Assembly: GCA_964535315.1 (NCBI GenBank)
Contig: CAZHTS010000016.1
Coordinates: 6,198 to 70,197, forward strand
Direction of reading: 5' to 3'
DNA: 64,000 nt
Source of the DNA: CAZHTS01 sp964535315
Lineage (GTDB): Bacteria > Chloroflexota > Anaerolineae > Anaerolineales > Anaerolineaceae
Below, one piece after another: positions 9,136 to 17,821 of this stretch (position 1 is the first letter of the stretch; every line of letters starts with the position of its first letter). Made by a program: the position numbers and the translations under genes. The notes below the pieces were generated by a model. It was not told where the DNA came from. It was given only the letters and a program-made list of their open reading frames with translations, and did not search any database.

Positions 9136-9164
9136 ATTATAAGCGACCGCCGGTCGCTTGTCAA
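9136..9164 (-). promoter_or_regulatory. tetR promoter with operator filling the spacer
   Basis: On the minus strand, TTGACA (9159-9164) and TATAAT (9136-9141) are perfect consensus hexamers separated by exactly 17 bp. The spacer itself is operator copy 1. A bound repressor would sit between the hexamers and block RNA polymerase. Confidence 0.85.
9142..9158. promoter_or_regulatory. TetR operator, copy 1 (promoter spacer)
   Basis: AGCGACCGCCGGTCGCT: arms AGCGACC and GGTCGCT around a 3-base centre, the most symmetric of the three copies; one further base pair on each side keeps the symmetry (9141-9159). Confidence 0.85.
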
Positions 9165-9177
9165 GTACCCAAAAACT

Positions 9178-9206
9178 TTGACAGATACCGCCAACCCGGA
9201 TACACT
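9178..9206 (+). promoter_or_regulatory. Promoter of the divergent acetyltransferase gene
   Basis: TTGACA (9178-9183), a 17-bp spacer and TACACT (9201-9206). Expected start near 9213, a few bases before the ATG at 9220, so the mRNA would have almost no leader. It is about 20 bp from operator copy 1, so TetR could also affect it. Confidence 0.6.
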
Positions 9207-9219
9207 ATTCCTGGACAGC

Positions 9220-9744
9220 ATGAGAGCAAATCCGCCAGATTCACCCCTTGAAATCAGACCCCTGCTTGCAAGCGACGTCCCCTTTTTATGGGAGATGTTG
9301 TACCAGGCCCTGTACGTGCCGCCCGGTCAGCCTGCGCCAGGGCGTGAGATCCTGCAAGCGCCGGAGATCCGGCGTTACGCCTGCGACTGGGGCCGGCCGG
9401 GCGACGTGGGATTTGTGGCGCTGGCAGCAGGCCAACCGGTCGGGGCGGTCTGGCTGCGTTTGCTGGTGGGCGACGAACGCGGCTTTGGCTATATAGACGA
9501 AACCACGCCCGAGCTTTCTATTGCCGTGCTGCCCGACCAGCGCGGGCAAGGGATCGGCGGGGCGCTGCTCGCCCACCTCATCGCCCGGGTGAGCGGGCGT
9601 TACCCGGCCCTCTGTCTGAGCGTGTCGGCCGGCAATCCCGCCCAACGGCTTTATCAACGCCTGGGGTTTGTGGTGGTGGCCCAGGAGGGTGACTCGTTCA
9701 AGATGCTCAGACGAAATGAAAACCTACCCGCTTTCGCAGATTGA
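9220..9744 (+). CDS. GNAT-family N-acetyltransferase
   Basis: 174 residues from ATG 9220. The acetyl-CoA pocket motif is LPDQRGQGIGGALLAHLI (R/Q-x-x-G-x-G/A type) and the C-terminal strand-helix is NPAQRLYQRLGFVVV, as in RimI-like enzymes. Substrate not predictable. Divergent from tetR; its start lies just after a good TTGACA/TACACT promoter. The 3' end overlaps a small PhzF remnant. Confidence 0.85.
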   Translation: MRANPPDSPLEIRPLLASDVPFLWEMLYQALYVPPGQPAPGREILQAPEIRRYACDWGRPGDVGFVALAAGQPVGAVWLRLLVGDERGFGYIDETTPELSIAVLPDQRGQGIGGALLAHLIARVSGRYPALCLSVSAGNPAQRLYQRLGFVVVAQEGDSFKMLRRNENLPAFAD

Positions 9745-9822
9745 CGCCTTCACCCGGCAACCCGACCGGCGTCGTTTCACACGCCGACGGGCTGAGCGAC
9801 GCCCAGATGCAGCAAGACCACA
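9716..9822 (+). pseudogene. Remnant of a PhzF-family gene (N-terminus only)
   Basis: From ATG 9716 one reads MKTYPLSQIDAFT, the start typical of PhzF proteins. After a one-base frame change the sequence continues GNPTGVVSHADGLSDAQMQ, the next conserved part (GNPxGVV). About four codons between them are lost and the gene stops at the convergent histidine kinase gene. So only some 35 codons of a PhzF-like enzyme survive. An intact PhzF relative is at 53606-54493. Confidence 0.65.
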
Positions 9823-9823
9823 G

Positions 9824-11929
9824 TCAGACCAGGGTGAAATAAAACGTTGCCCCCCGGTGCATCTCGGCCGTGGCCCAGATGCGTCCACCGTGTCGCTGGA
9901 TGACCCGCTGCACCGTAGACAGCCCGATGCCGGTACCGGGGTAATCGCTCTCGGAATGCAAACGCTGGAAGGGCGCAAACAGTTTTTCGGCGTACTGCAT
10001 GTCAAATCCTTCGCCGTTATCGCGCACAAAATGTACCGGCTGTCCATCCTGATACAGAATACCGAATTCGATCCGCGCCGGCAACTGCCGGGCGGTAAAT
10101 TTCCAGGCGTTGCCCAGCAAATTTTCCAGGGCAATGGCCAGCAAAAACTTATCGCCGCGCACGATGACGTCACTCTGAATGACCACCTCGACCCGCCTGT
10201 CGGGCTGGTTTTGTCGCAGGCTGTCGGCAATCGAGCGCACCATGGCGCTCAAATCGACCGTTTCGACGTGTAATTCGGCGCGGCCAATGCGCGATAATTT
10301 TAGCAGGTCGTCGATCAGTTCTCCCATGCGCCGGCTTGCGCCGCGAATGCGGTGCAGATATCCCTTGCCTGTTTCGTCCAATCGTTCGCCATATTCATCC
10401 AGCATGATCTGGCTGAACCCGTTGATACTGCGCAAGGGGGCGCGCAGATCATGAGAAACCGAGTAACTGAAGGCCTCTAATTCCTGGTTGCTGGCCAACA
10501 ACGCCGAAGTGCGACTGGCAACCAGATCCTCCAGGTGGTCGCGATACTGCGCCAGTTCTGCCTCGGTCTGCTTGCGCCCGGTAACATTCATGGCGATGCC
10601 AATGAACTGCTCGTCGCCGCTGCCGCTGAGCGTCACGACCTGTCCGCGGGTAAAGACCCAACCCCACGTTCCCGACCTGGTGCGAATGCGGTGCTCGCTC
10701 TCGTAGATCGGGCTGTCGCCGCGCAAATAGGTCTCTGCTTTTGATAACATGACCGGCAGGTCTTCGGGGTGATGATAGGTCAGCCATCCTTGCAAATCGG
10801 AAGGCAGTTCGCCGGGCTGATACCCCAACAACGCATGAAAACGCTCGTCGAAATGCACCAGATCGCTCTTTAAATTCCACTCCCATATCCCTGCTCCGCT
10901 CACCGCCAGGGCCATAGACAGCCGTTCTTCGCTAAACCGCAGCGCCTGTTCGGCCTGTTTGCGCCCGGTGATATCCCGGAAGCTCCACACCCGCCCGGCG
11001 GGCCTGCCATCCATCAACATCGGCTGCGAGGCCCGCTCGAACACACGCCCATCGGTAAAGTTGAGGATATCAAAAGCTTCTGCGCCGGGGTTGGCGTACA
11101 GCCCCTCCACAGCCCGCAGAAAAGTATCCGGTTCAACCAGCTGCCCTGACACATACTGCAACATGATCTTTTCATCGCCCGTGGCGAGCATCTCCTCAGG
11201 AATGCACCACATCTGGGCAAAACGGCGGTTGCTGTGCAGCACAGTGCCGTACTCGCTCACCACCAGGATGCCGTTGTCGGTAGCTTCCATCGTACTTTGC
11301 AGCACCATCAGCGGATCAAACCTCACTTCCCCGGCATGTTCGCCGGCCTCTTCTGCGAGCCTCAAGCGGCTGTATCCGGTTTGGAAAAGCGCCTCAGCCA
11401 CCTGCACCAGAAAGGCCGTAATAGCGCCCAGGACGCCCTCGTCAGCCGGCATGGCGTCCTGGTGATAGGCAAGGTCGGCCAATTCCTCCAGGCTCGCCTG
11501 TTCGCCAAATCCGTAGCGGCTGGCCTGTTGTTTCAAGGCCTGTACGTCCAGCGCGGCGAGCAAGGGCGCGCCCGTGACCAGCGCAGCGACGGGCCGGCCC
11601 TGGACGATCACCGGCGCCACACATACCATCACGCCGGCGTGGCGATAAGCGACGACCTGTTTTGCCGGGGCGCCGGTCTGCTGCGGGGCCTGCCAGTGGC
11701 TCTGGGTACAGATTGTACGCCAGTCCAGGTTTGCCTGGTCGGCGCAGGCAGTCTGCCATCCGGTTTCAATCAGGATATTCATGGAAGGATAATCCAGAAA
11801 TCCCACGGCAAATCCGGCGGCCCGCACAAATCGCTCAAAAAGCCTGCGCAATTCGTTCAGATTTACCAGATCCTCAAGGCGATATTTAACTGACCAGCTT
11901 TGATCCGGGTTATTCATAGCTTTTGACAC
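9824..11929 (-). CDS. PocR-PAS-PAS sensor histidine kinase (soluble)
   Basis: 701 residues, GTG 11929 (alternative ATG 11917). In order: PocR ligand-binding domain (about 15-175), PAS (about 205-325, VLQSTMEATDNGILVV), a second PAS with PAC (about 335-455), HisKA with SYSVSHDLRAPLRS (phospho-His near 493), and HATPase with NAWKF, DNGEGFD and GTGIGLSTVQRVI. No membrane helix, so it should sense a cytoplasmic signal; PocR domains are thought to bind small hydrocarbon-like ligands. No response regulator gene is adjacent, so its partner is elsewhere. Confidence 0.88.
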   Translation of the reverse strand: MSKAMNNPDQSWSVKYRLEDLVNLNELRRLFERFVRAAGFAVGFLDYPSMNILIETGWQTACADQANLDWRTICTQSHWQAPQQTGAPAKQVVAYRHAGVMVCVAPVIVQGRPVAALVTGAPLLAALDVQALKQQASRYGFGEQASLEELADLAYHQDAMPADEGVLGAITAFLVQVAEALFQTGYSRLRLAEEAGEHAGEVRFDPLMVLQSTMEATDNGILVVSEYGTVLHSNRRFAQMWCIPEEMLATGDEKIMLQYVSGQLVEPDTFLRAVEGLYANPGAEAFDILNFTDGRVFERASQPMLMDGRPAGRVWSFRDITGRKQAEQALRFSEERLSMALAVSGAGIWEWNLKSDLVHFDERFHALLGYQPGELPSDLQGWLTYHHPEDLPVMLSKAETYLRGDSPIYESEHRIRTRSGTWGWVFTRGQVVTLSGSGDEQFIGIAMNVTGRKQTEAELAQYRDHLEDLVASRTSALLASNQELEAFSYSVSHDLRAPLRSINGFSQIMLDEYGERLDETGKGYLHRIRGASRRMGELIDDLLKLSRIGRAELHVETVDLSAMVRSIADSLRQNQPDRRVEVVIQSDVIVRGDKFLLAIALENLLGNAWKFTARQLPARIEFGILYQDGQPVHFVRDNGEGFDMQYAEKLFAPFQRLHSESDYPGTGIGLSTVQRVIQRHGGRIWATAEMHRGATFYFTLV

Positions 11930-12149
11930 TCACACCCTCGACGCCAGAAGGATCATGCAGCCCTGTTGGTTTCCATGCAATATTGTCACCCCTAAGTATA
12001 CACACTCTGGCGCGAGAATGTAACGCACGATTATTCGTCCCCCCAACGCACCCACCGCTATGCGGTATGTTGTAAATCGACGTTATCAAACTGGCGCCAG
12101 GTTTGCAGCGCCCGGCGCACGGCGCCCGCCATCATTCCGTTCGAGACGC

Positions 12150-13379
12150 CTACAGCAGTTCGGCGGCGTGCTGCTGGATCTTTTTCACCGCGGCGACGAT
12201 CTCGGCCGTATCTTCCTGGCGGCCCAACAGCGTGCGGTGAACCAGCCAGACCGTGTTGACGGCCGCATCGTCCGAGACCGGGCAGGCGGCCTGGAGGAAG
12301 GGGAAAGGCTGGTTGGCCTGTTCGGGCGACAGGCGTTTGCGGAACTCGCCGTTTTGGAAAACATCCAGTTTGCGAACGGGCGGGTAGCTGGCCTGGGTGG
12401 GAATCCCCTCGGCGTTGAGGGCTTTGATGAACGTCTCGGCCGGCAGCCCGGCGAAAGCCGCCGGGTCGTAGTGGAAGATGTAGCAATAGTGGCCATGACA
12501 GGTGACGCGTTCGTCCAACGCCTGGGGGCGAAGGCCCTCAATTTCGGCCAGAGCCCGGTTCAGGTAGGCGGCGTTGGCAGAACGCACGGCAGTTTGCTGC
12601 GCCAGGCGGCCCAGTTGCTGCGTCAACACCGCCCCCTGCCACTCGCTCAGGCGATAATTCGAACCGTACAGGTAATGCGAATAGAACCACTGGCCGGGCA
12701 TACGCCCGCAATCGTGCACCGCGCGAATCCGCACCGCCAGGTCTTCGTTGTTGGTGATGATCATGCCGCCCTCACCGGCGGTCATCAGCTTGCTGGCCTG
12801 GAAGCTGAAGGTACCCACGGTACCGATGGCGCCGACCTTGTGCCCGCGCCATTCGCTGCCGTGGGCGTGGGCCGAATCTTCGATCAGGGCCAGGTTGTGA
12901 ATCCGGGCGATTTCCTTCAAGCGATCCAGGTTGGCCGGATGTCCGGCGATGTGCACGGCGATGATCGCCCGCGTGCGCGGGGTAACGGCCGCGGCCGCCT
13001 TCTCGGGGTCGATACAATAGGTGCCGGGGTCCACGTCCACCAGGACGGGCATGGCCCCCGCCGCCAGCACGGCGCTGGCGCTGGCAACAAAGGTGAAGTC
13101 GGGCACGATGACCTCATCGCCCAGGCCGATCCCCAAGGCGGCAATGGCGATTTCCAGCGCGGCGGTGCCGTTGGTACAGGCGATACCGTAGCCGGCCTGA
13201 TGATACGCCGCGAATTTCTCCTCAAATTCAAGCGTCTTGGTGCCCGGTGTCCGCCACCAGACGCCGCTGTGCAAAACCTCCAGCAGCGCCTTTTCTTCTT
13301 TTTCGTCATACTGCGGCCAGTTGGGGAAAGGCCCCGTCTTGGCCGGCGGGCCGCCATGAATGGCAAGGTGTTTGGACAT
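12150..13379 (-). CDS. DegT/DnrJ/EryC1/StrS-family PLP aminotransferase
   Basis: 409 residues from ATG 13379, chosen for the AGGAG eight bases upstream. The PLP-binding Lys is in SFQASKLMTAGEGG, and the preceding DSAHAHGSEW block and GTAALEIAIAALG are typical. The family makes amino sugars, or in the AHBA-synthase branch aminohydroxybenzoate; enzymes that start IHGGPPA and carry this active site are often annotated as AHBA-synthase-like, but no sugar-nucleotide genes are nearby to settle the substrate. Monocistronic: flanked by non-coding DNA on both sides. Confidence 0.88.
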   Translation of the reverse strand: MSKHLAIHGGPPAKTGPFPNWPQYDEKEEKALLEVLHSGVWWRTPGTKTLEFEEKFAAYHQAGYGIACTNGTAALEIAIAALGIGLGDEVIVPDFTFVASASAVLAAGAMPVLVDVDPGTYCIDPEKAAAAVTPRTRAIIAVHIAGHPANLDRLKEIARIHNLALIEDSAHAHGSEWRGHKVGAIGTVGTFSFQASKLMTAGEGGMIITNNEDLAVRIRAVHDCGRMPGQWFYSHYLYGSNYRLSEWQGAVLTQQLGRLAQQTAVRSANAAYLNRALAEIEGLRPQALDERVTCHGHYCYIFHYDPAAFAGLPAETFIKALNAEGIPTQASYPPVRKLDVFQNGEFRKRLSPEQANQPFPFLQAACPVSDDAAVNTVWLVHRTLLGRQEDTAEIVAAVKKIQQHAAELL

Positions 13380-13850
13380 TCTCGTTACTCCTGAACAAAA
13401 GATTGAAGCGGATATACGGCTGGGTGCGCGCCATTCGTTTACAAAATACTGCACCTATGGCTGGTGCTCCAGCATGGGATACTTGCTGCGCTATGCCCGT
13501 GAAGCAGGCAGCGCCCGCCCCCACCGCGGAACCCTTTCGTAAATTACTTGTGTTATAAGGACTCGCCCGCCCGTTGTCAACCCTTTTTTGAAAACCCGGA
13601 AATGGGCTTCTTCAGAACAAGCCCCCGATTCCTGGAAATCTGGTTATAATGATTCTTATGCAAAACATAACTTCTCACCCCAGGCATGCCGGCTCATGCC
13701 GCTGCCATCCCCCGCTTTCAAATTGACCGCCGCCGGTTAATCACCGATTGACCCATGACAGGACAGTCACTTTGCAAAGTGGCTGTCCTTTTTTTTTGTG
13801 CCGTTATGGGCGCCGTACAAACCCCACCGTCCCTGTGAAAGGAGTAAAAC
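13380..13850 (+). other. Structured 470-bp intergenic region / rtcB leader
   Basis: It holds the divergent starts of the aminotransferase (-) and rtcB (+). For rtcB there is a -10-like TATAAT at 13645-13650, then a possible leaderless 22-codon frame at 13658-13726 (MQNITSHPRHAGSCRCHPPL...), a small GGCATG/CATGCC hairpin (13683-13700) inside that frame, and an intrinsic-terminator hairpin (13761-13797) only 53 bases before the rtcB ATG. This order (promoter, short frame, terminator, gene) is what an attenuator looks like. I see nothing else in 13380-13640. Confidence 0.45.
13761..13797 (+). terminator. Intrinsic terminator upstream of rtcB (possible attenuator)
   Basis: GGACAGTCACT pairs with AGTGGCTGTCC (11 bp, one G-U) around loop TTGCAA, followed by nine T. 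It is in the plus orientation with no plus-strand gene before it, so it would stop transcripts that start near 13657, inside the rtcB leader. Confidence 0.8.
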
Positions 13851-15272
13851 ATGGACATCCTCACCGGCAAAATCCTCAAACACCACAACTGGCCCGATGG
13901 AAAAATCATCGGTATCGCCAAACGGATCGCCGCCGAACTGGCCGGCCAGGGGCTGGAACGCGAGGCCATCCTCGCCCGCCTGGAAGCGGTGCGTAACGAG
14001 CCCGGGCCGTTCCTCGCCGACGCCCAGATGGCGGAACTGGCGCGCGAGTGCATCCGCCTGGCGCCCCAAGCAGCGGGGTTAACAGACGAACTGCGCGTTG
14101 CGCCGCTGCCTTACCCCGTCTGGGGCCGCGCCGCCATCGACGCCACCTCGCTGGCGCAGATGGACAACGCCATGCGCCTGCCGGTCAGCGTCGCCGGGGC
14201 ATTGATGCCCGATGCACACACCGGCTACGGCCTGCCAATCGGCGGCGTGCTGGCGGTCGACAACGCCGTCATCCCCTACGCCGTAGGGGTCGATATCGCC
14301 TGCCGCATGCGTCTCTCGCTGTACCCGCTTTCCCCGCACCTGCTCGGCCAGAAGAAGGGCCTGTTTGAAGACGCCCTGTGGAAGCAGACGTCCTTTGGCA
14401 TCGGCGCAGAGTGGCCGGACAAGCAGCGCCCGCAGCACGCCGTGCTGGACGACGAGGCCTGGAACGCCACCCGCCTGCTCAAAAGCCTGCAAAACAACGC
14501 CGTCCGCCAGTTGGGCACGAGCGGAACCGGCAACCACTTCGTCGAGTGGGGCGCCTTCCAACTGTACGAACCCCTCTTAGGCCTGCCGGCGGGCAGTTAC
14601 CTGGCGCTGCTGTCGCACAGCGGTTCACGCAGCGTGGGTTACAAGATCGCCGAACGCTACAGCAAGCTGGCGATGGAAAAACACCCCGACCTGGACAAAA
14701 GCGCCCGCCACCTGGCCTGGCTGACGTTGGGCAGCGAGGAAGGACAGGAGTACTGGCTCGCGATGGAACTGGCCGGGCGCTTCGCCTCTGCCAACCACGC
14801 CGTCATCCACCGCCGCGTGGCCGCCGCAGTCGGGATCGAAGAGGCGGCGGTGGTCGAGAACCACCACAACTTCGCCTGGGCCGAGACGCTGCCGGATGGC
14901 CGGACGGTGATCGTCCACCGCAAGGGCGCCACCCCGGCCGGCAAGGGTGTGCTGGGCGTCATCCCCGGTTCGATGGGCGACGCCGGTTACGTGGTGCGCG
15001 GGCGCGGCGCGCCTGCGGCGCTCAATTCCGCCTCGCACGGCGCCGGCCGCCGCATGAGCCGCAAGGCAGCGCTCGACTCGATCAGCAAATCGTCCCGCGA
15101 CGAATACCTCCAGCAGCGCGGCGTCACCCTGCTGGGCGGCGGACTGGACGAATCGCCGCAGGCCTACAAACCCATCGACCAGGTCATCGCCGCCCAGGAC
15201 GATCTGGTCGAGGTGGTCGGCAAATTCACCCCGCGCATCGTGCGCATGGCCGATGAGGCCGGCGACGTGTAA
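13851..15272 (+). CDS. rtcB: RtcB-family RNA ligase
   Basis: 473 residues. RtcB joins RNA ends bearing 2',3'-cyclic phosphate or 3'-phosphate to 5'-OH, using GTP and Mn2+. Visible signatures: PDAHTGYGLPIGGV, AVGVDIACRM (metal-binding Cys), GTSGTGNHFVEWG, LLSHSGSRSVGYKIAERY, ENHHNFAW and SASHGAGRRMSR, whose His is the guanylylated residue in this family. Start ATG 13851 has GAAAGGAG upstream. No archease gene and no rtcA/rtcR neighbours, so it stands alone; the leader suggests transcription attenuation. Confidence 0.93.
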   Translation: MDILTGKILKHHNWPDGKIIGIAKRIAAELAGQGLEREAILARLEAVRNEPGPFLADAQMAELARECIRLAPQAAGLTDELRVAPLPYPVWGRAAIDATSLAQMDNAMRLPVSVAGALMPDAHTGYGLPIGGVLAVDNAVIPYAVGVDIACRMRLSLYPLSPHLLGQKKGLFEDALWKQTSFGIGAEWPDKQRPQHAVLDDEAWNATRLLKSLQNNAVRQLGTSGTGNHFVEWGAFQLYEPLLGLPAGSYLALLSHSGSRSVGYKIAERYSKLAMEKHPDLDKSARHLAWLTLGSEEGQEYWLAMELAGRFASANHAVIHRRVAAAVGIEEAAVVENHHNFAWAETLPDGRTVIVHRKGATPAGKGVLGVIPGSMGDAGYVVRGRGAPAALNSASHGAGRRMSRKAALDSISKSSRDEYLQQRGVTLLGGGLDESPQAYKPIDQVIAAQDDLVEVVGKFTPRIVRMADEAGDV

Positions 15273-15283
15273 AAGCGCCCAAC

Positions 15284-15320
15284 GCAACTCCCTGTTTTTG
15301 GTATAAAAACAGGGAGTTGC
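15284..15320. terminator. 16-bp perfect hairpin after rtcB
   Basis: Arms 15284-15299 (GCAACTCCCTGTTTTT) and 15305-15320 are perfect complements with a 5-base loop. The T/A tract lies inside the stem, so it can act in both directions. It starts 11 bases after the rtcB stop. Confidence 0.8.
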
Positions 15321-15321
15321 A

Positions 15322-15571
15322 CTCCACATTTTTGACACCGAGCGGCTCAAATACCGCAGTTACCGGCCTTTATACGCCAACGTCTATTTCTGGCGCACTT
15401 ACCAGCAGCAAGAAACCGACCTGATTGAAGAACACGGTGGCAGATTAGACGGCTAACGAGTTCAAATGGGCGTCTAAAAAAGCAGGGCGAGCCCCGGCCT
15501 TATGGCATGAGACCTACGAAAACGCCACATACCGGGTGATTCACCCGGACAACTATCAGGATTTTGTGTAA
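15322..15571 (+). pseudogene. Decayed C-terminus of a DUF4143-type ATPase
   Basis: Reading from 15331 gives FDTERLKYRSYRPLYANVYF then WRTYQQQETDLIEEHGGRLDG, followed by an in-frame TAA at 15454. Dropping one A there restores YEFKWASKKAGRAPALWHET and VIHPDNYQDFV up to TAA at 15569-15571. This is the nuclease-like C-terminal pattern (W-R-x-Y..Q-E-x-D-x-I-E-E...E-F-K-W) of AAA/DUF4143 proteins. Only the last 80 or so codons remain, with one frameshift. It overlaps the end of the convergent hydrolase gene by 16 bases. Confidence 0.75.
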
Positions 15572-16311
15572 TCACCTCGGCGGGCGGCAGTCCGTTCGAG
15601 GAACGCGGCAATCTGCGCCAGGTATTTTTGCGGTTCATCGTCCGGGATCATGTGCCCCGACTCGCCGAACTCGACCACCGCAAACGCCGGCAGCGCCCGG
15701 GCGTACACATCCAGAATCTCGGCGGTGATCTCCGACGGGATGCGGGCGTTTTTGTTTCTGCCGACAAAGAAAGCGACCGGGATGGACAGTTGCGCCATGC
15801 GCGGCGCAAAGTCGATCTGCTGCGCTTCCCGCGCCAGCCCTTCGATCGTTTCGCGGCGCATGAAATTGAGTACCGGCACCCCCCGGTAGACCATGTTCGA
15901 CCAGTATTCCACCGAGCCTGGGCCGGGGCGGAAGTGCACCGGCGGCTGGTCGACCAGGATCAGCCCGCGCAGATCGCCAGCATGTTCCAGGCTCCAGCCC
16001 AGCGCATACGAGGCCCCGCGCGAGAAGCCCAACACACAGTAATCCTTCAACCCACAATGCCGCACAACCGCAGCGATATCCGACAGGTGCTCGGCAAGAT
16101 CGTAGCCGCTCGCCGGGGTCGAACTCAGCCCGCGCCCGCGAAAACTAAAGGCGACGACGTGGCTGTCAAGCCCCGAAAGGATGGGGATGGCCCGTTCGGC
16201 CGGTTCCCAGATGCCGCCGCATACCAACAGCGAGGGCGTTCTACCGCCGGCGACGCCGTTCTCCAATACATGGATTTTAACCCCATCGTTATCGACGAAA
16301 TAGCTTTTCAC
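15556..16311 (-). CDS. Alpha/beta hydrolase
   Basis: 251 residues. The nucleophile elbow is GFSRGA (G-x-S-x-G) near residue 95, the catalytic His is in GESGHMIPD near residue 230, and a helical lid lies between. The oxyanion region is LVCGGIW rather than the common HG motif. No signal peptide, so it is cytoplasmic. Substrate unknown. The start at 16311 is the first ATG and begins with a normal MKSYFVDNDGVKIHV strand pair. Confidence 0.8.
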   Translation of the reverse strand: MKSYFVDNDGVKIHVLENGVAGGRTPSLLVCGGIWEPAERAIPILSGLDSHVVAFSFRGRGLSSTPASGYDLAEHLSDIAAVVRHCGLKDYCVLGFSRGASYALGWSLEHAGDLRGLILVDQPPVHFRPGPGSVEYWSNMVYRGVPVLNFMRRETIEGLAREAQQIDFAPRMAQLSIPVAFFVGRNKNARIPSEITAEILDVYARALPAFAVVEFGESGHMIPDDEPQKYLAQIAAFLERTAARRGDYTKS

Positions 16312-16390
16312 GATCCTACCCTCCCACTCACAAAGGTTGCAGGCAAGAGTATAGCGGTGTTCGCCATCCCGGTCAAGTCGTTACAAATGC

Positions 16391-16396
16391 TATAAT
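16391..16396 (+). promoter_or_regulatory. Putative -10 element of the propeller/HAD operon
   Basis: TATAAT 31 bases upstream of the ATG at 16427. No convincing -35 at 17 bp. Confidence 0.4.
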
Positions 16397-16426
16397 AACC
16401 TCTATCCAGACTCTTGGGACACCAGG

Positions 16427-17821
16427 ATGTATGCTCGTAACGGCTTGATTGGAACGATACTGCTGGCCTTGCTGTGGGGCAGCTACGGCAACGTAAATAT
16501 GCGCCCATCTGCACCCCTTACGATTGAACGCGCCTTCGACCTTGAGCCCACACAACCCTTTCCAATCGAGGCGCTCCCATCCGGTTTGATCCTGGTGCAA
16601 ACATGCAACGACCAGGCTGTTGCCTGCCGCCCGGCGATATGGCTGGACGACTACAACGGTCGCTACTGGCAGCTTGCTTTCACAGGGTATCATCTGAATA
16701 TCGCTCACAATCGCCTGTTGGCGACTTTTGAAAGCGAGAGGGATATCTGGCTGTTGGATCTACAAAACGGAAAAAGCCAGAATCTAACCAACACCCCTGA
16801 CTGCGAGGAGAGGGATGTTTCCTGGTCGCCCGATGATACTGCTCTTGCCTTCCTGGGTTGTGGCGGCGGCAAACTGGCCGATCTGTTTCTGTTTGAGCTT
16901 TCCTCCGGCAAACGAACCAATCTGAGCAATACCCCTGAACGGTATGAAGCCTGTTTCTCGACCAACGCCTACCCGGCGGCTGATTGTTGGATCGGCTGGT
17001 GGCATGCAAAATCAGAAATATTGTTTGCAGCCTCCGGCGTACCGGGTTCTCATCGCCCTGGAGAAGTTTTGAGCGGGCGATGCCACACCTATGGAGGGGA
17101 GTGTTCCGCATTTCCCACAGAAATTTTGCGCGACGGCAAAACATACCGTGTGCTCGATTCGGTCAACGGCGCAGAGCATCTCCCGGCGCTCTCACCAGAT
17201 GGAAAAACGCTTGCTTACGATGGCGGTATCCTTTACTCAATGGAGACCGGCAAGCAATCCACCCTGCGCCCATCCGATTACGGTTTGAAAATTGAAGCCG
17301 CGAACGCAGCAGGCACCCCGAGTCTGGTTGCACCCAGTTGGTCGCCGGACGGTACACAGATGGCATGGATCGGCCATATTAACGACCGGGGCGATAATGG
17401 CTTATATCTATTTGATCTCCTGCACCACACCGGGCAAATTGTGCTTACCTACAGCCCTTACTATGTCACCCTCTCGTTACCGCCCTGGCAAAGGTGGTCG
17501 AACAGCAGCATCACCTGGAGCCCAGACAGCCAATGGCTCACCCTTTCGGACACAGAATTGGACTCGCAAAAATCGCTCGTATCCGCTTTCCTATGGGTCA
17601 TCCACCGCGAGGGCAAAATCAAAGTCAGATTCGATAAAGGCAGCCTGGATCTGGGGGTTCCCATCTGGAGCCCAAATAGTCAAAAAATTATTTTTGTGAA
17701 GAACTATTTTGCAAACGCCGGAATCCCCCAGTCCTTGCAAATGATCGAGATTCGCGACTGGAAGGTATGGCAATTGAGTGCGCCGGAAAACACCTATCCA
17801 CTGCGTTGGGATTACAAATGA
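16427..17821 (+). CDS. Secreted TolB/PD40-type beta-propeller protein
   Basis: 464 residues with an N-terminal hydrophobic segment (LIGTILLALLWGSYG), probably a signal peptide or anchor. At least five propeller blades end in the PD40-like signature: VSWSPDDTALAF, PALSPDGKTLAY, PSWSPDGTQMAW, ITWSPDSQWLTL and PIWSPNSQKIIF. Such proteins usually bind partners rather than act as enzymes. Codon and base composition is slightly more AT-rich than its neighbours. Its stop overlaps the start of the HAD gene (ATGA). Confidence 0.8.
   Translation: MYARNGLIGTILLALLWGSYGNVNMRPSAPLTIERAFDLEPTQPFPIEALPSGLILVQTCNDQAVACRPAIWLDDYNGRYWQLAFTGYHLNIAHNRLLATFESERDIWLLDLQNGKSQNLTNTPDCEERDVSWSPDDTALAFLGCGGGKLADLFLFELSSGKRTNLSNTPERYEACFSTNAYPAADCWIGWWHAKSEILFAASGVPGSHRPGEVLSGRCHTYGGECSAFPTEILRDGKTYRVLDSVNGAEHLPALSPDGKTLAYDGGILYSMETGKQSTLRPSDYGLKIEAANAAGTPSLVAPSWSPDGTQMAWIGHINDRGDNGLYLFDLLHHTGQIVLTYSPYYVTLSLPPWQRWSNSSITWSPDSQWLTLSDTELDSQKSLVSAFLWVIHREGKIKVRFDKGSLDLGVPIWSPNSQKIIFVKNYFANAGIPQSLQMIEIRDWKVWQLSAPENTYPLRWDYK

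Noticed and set aside
12058..12149. Possible extra small gene after the aminotransferase
   Set aside because: Short minus-strand frame (GMMAGAVRRALQTW...) without RBS or recognisable homology; left as non-coding.
13657..13850. T-box or known riboswitch in the rtcB leader
   Set aside because: No T-box sequence (AGGGTGGAACCGCG-like) and no core I recognise; only attenuator-like layout is supported.
15454..15456. UAA in the DUF4143 remnant as recoding
   Set aside because: A frameshift, not readthrough, restores the family pattern, and the N-terminal ATPase part is missing; simple decay is the better explanation.
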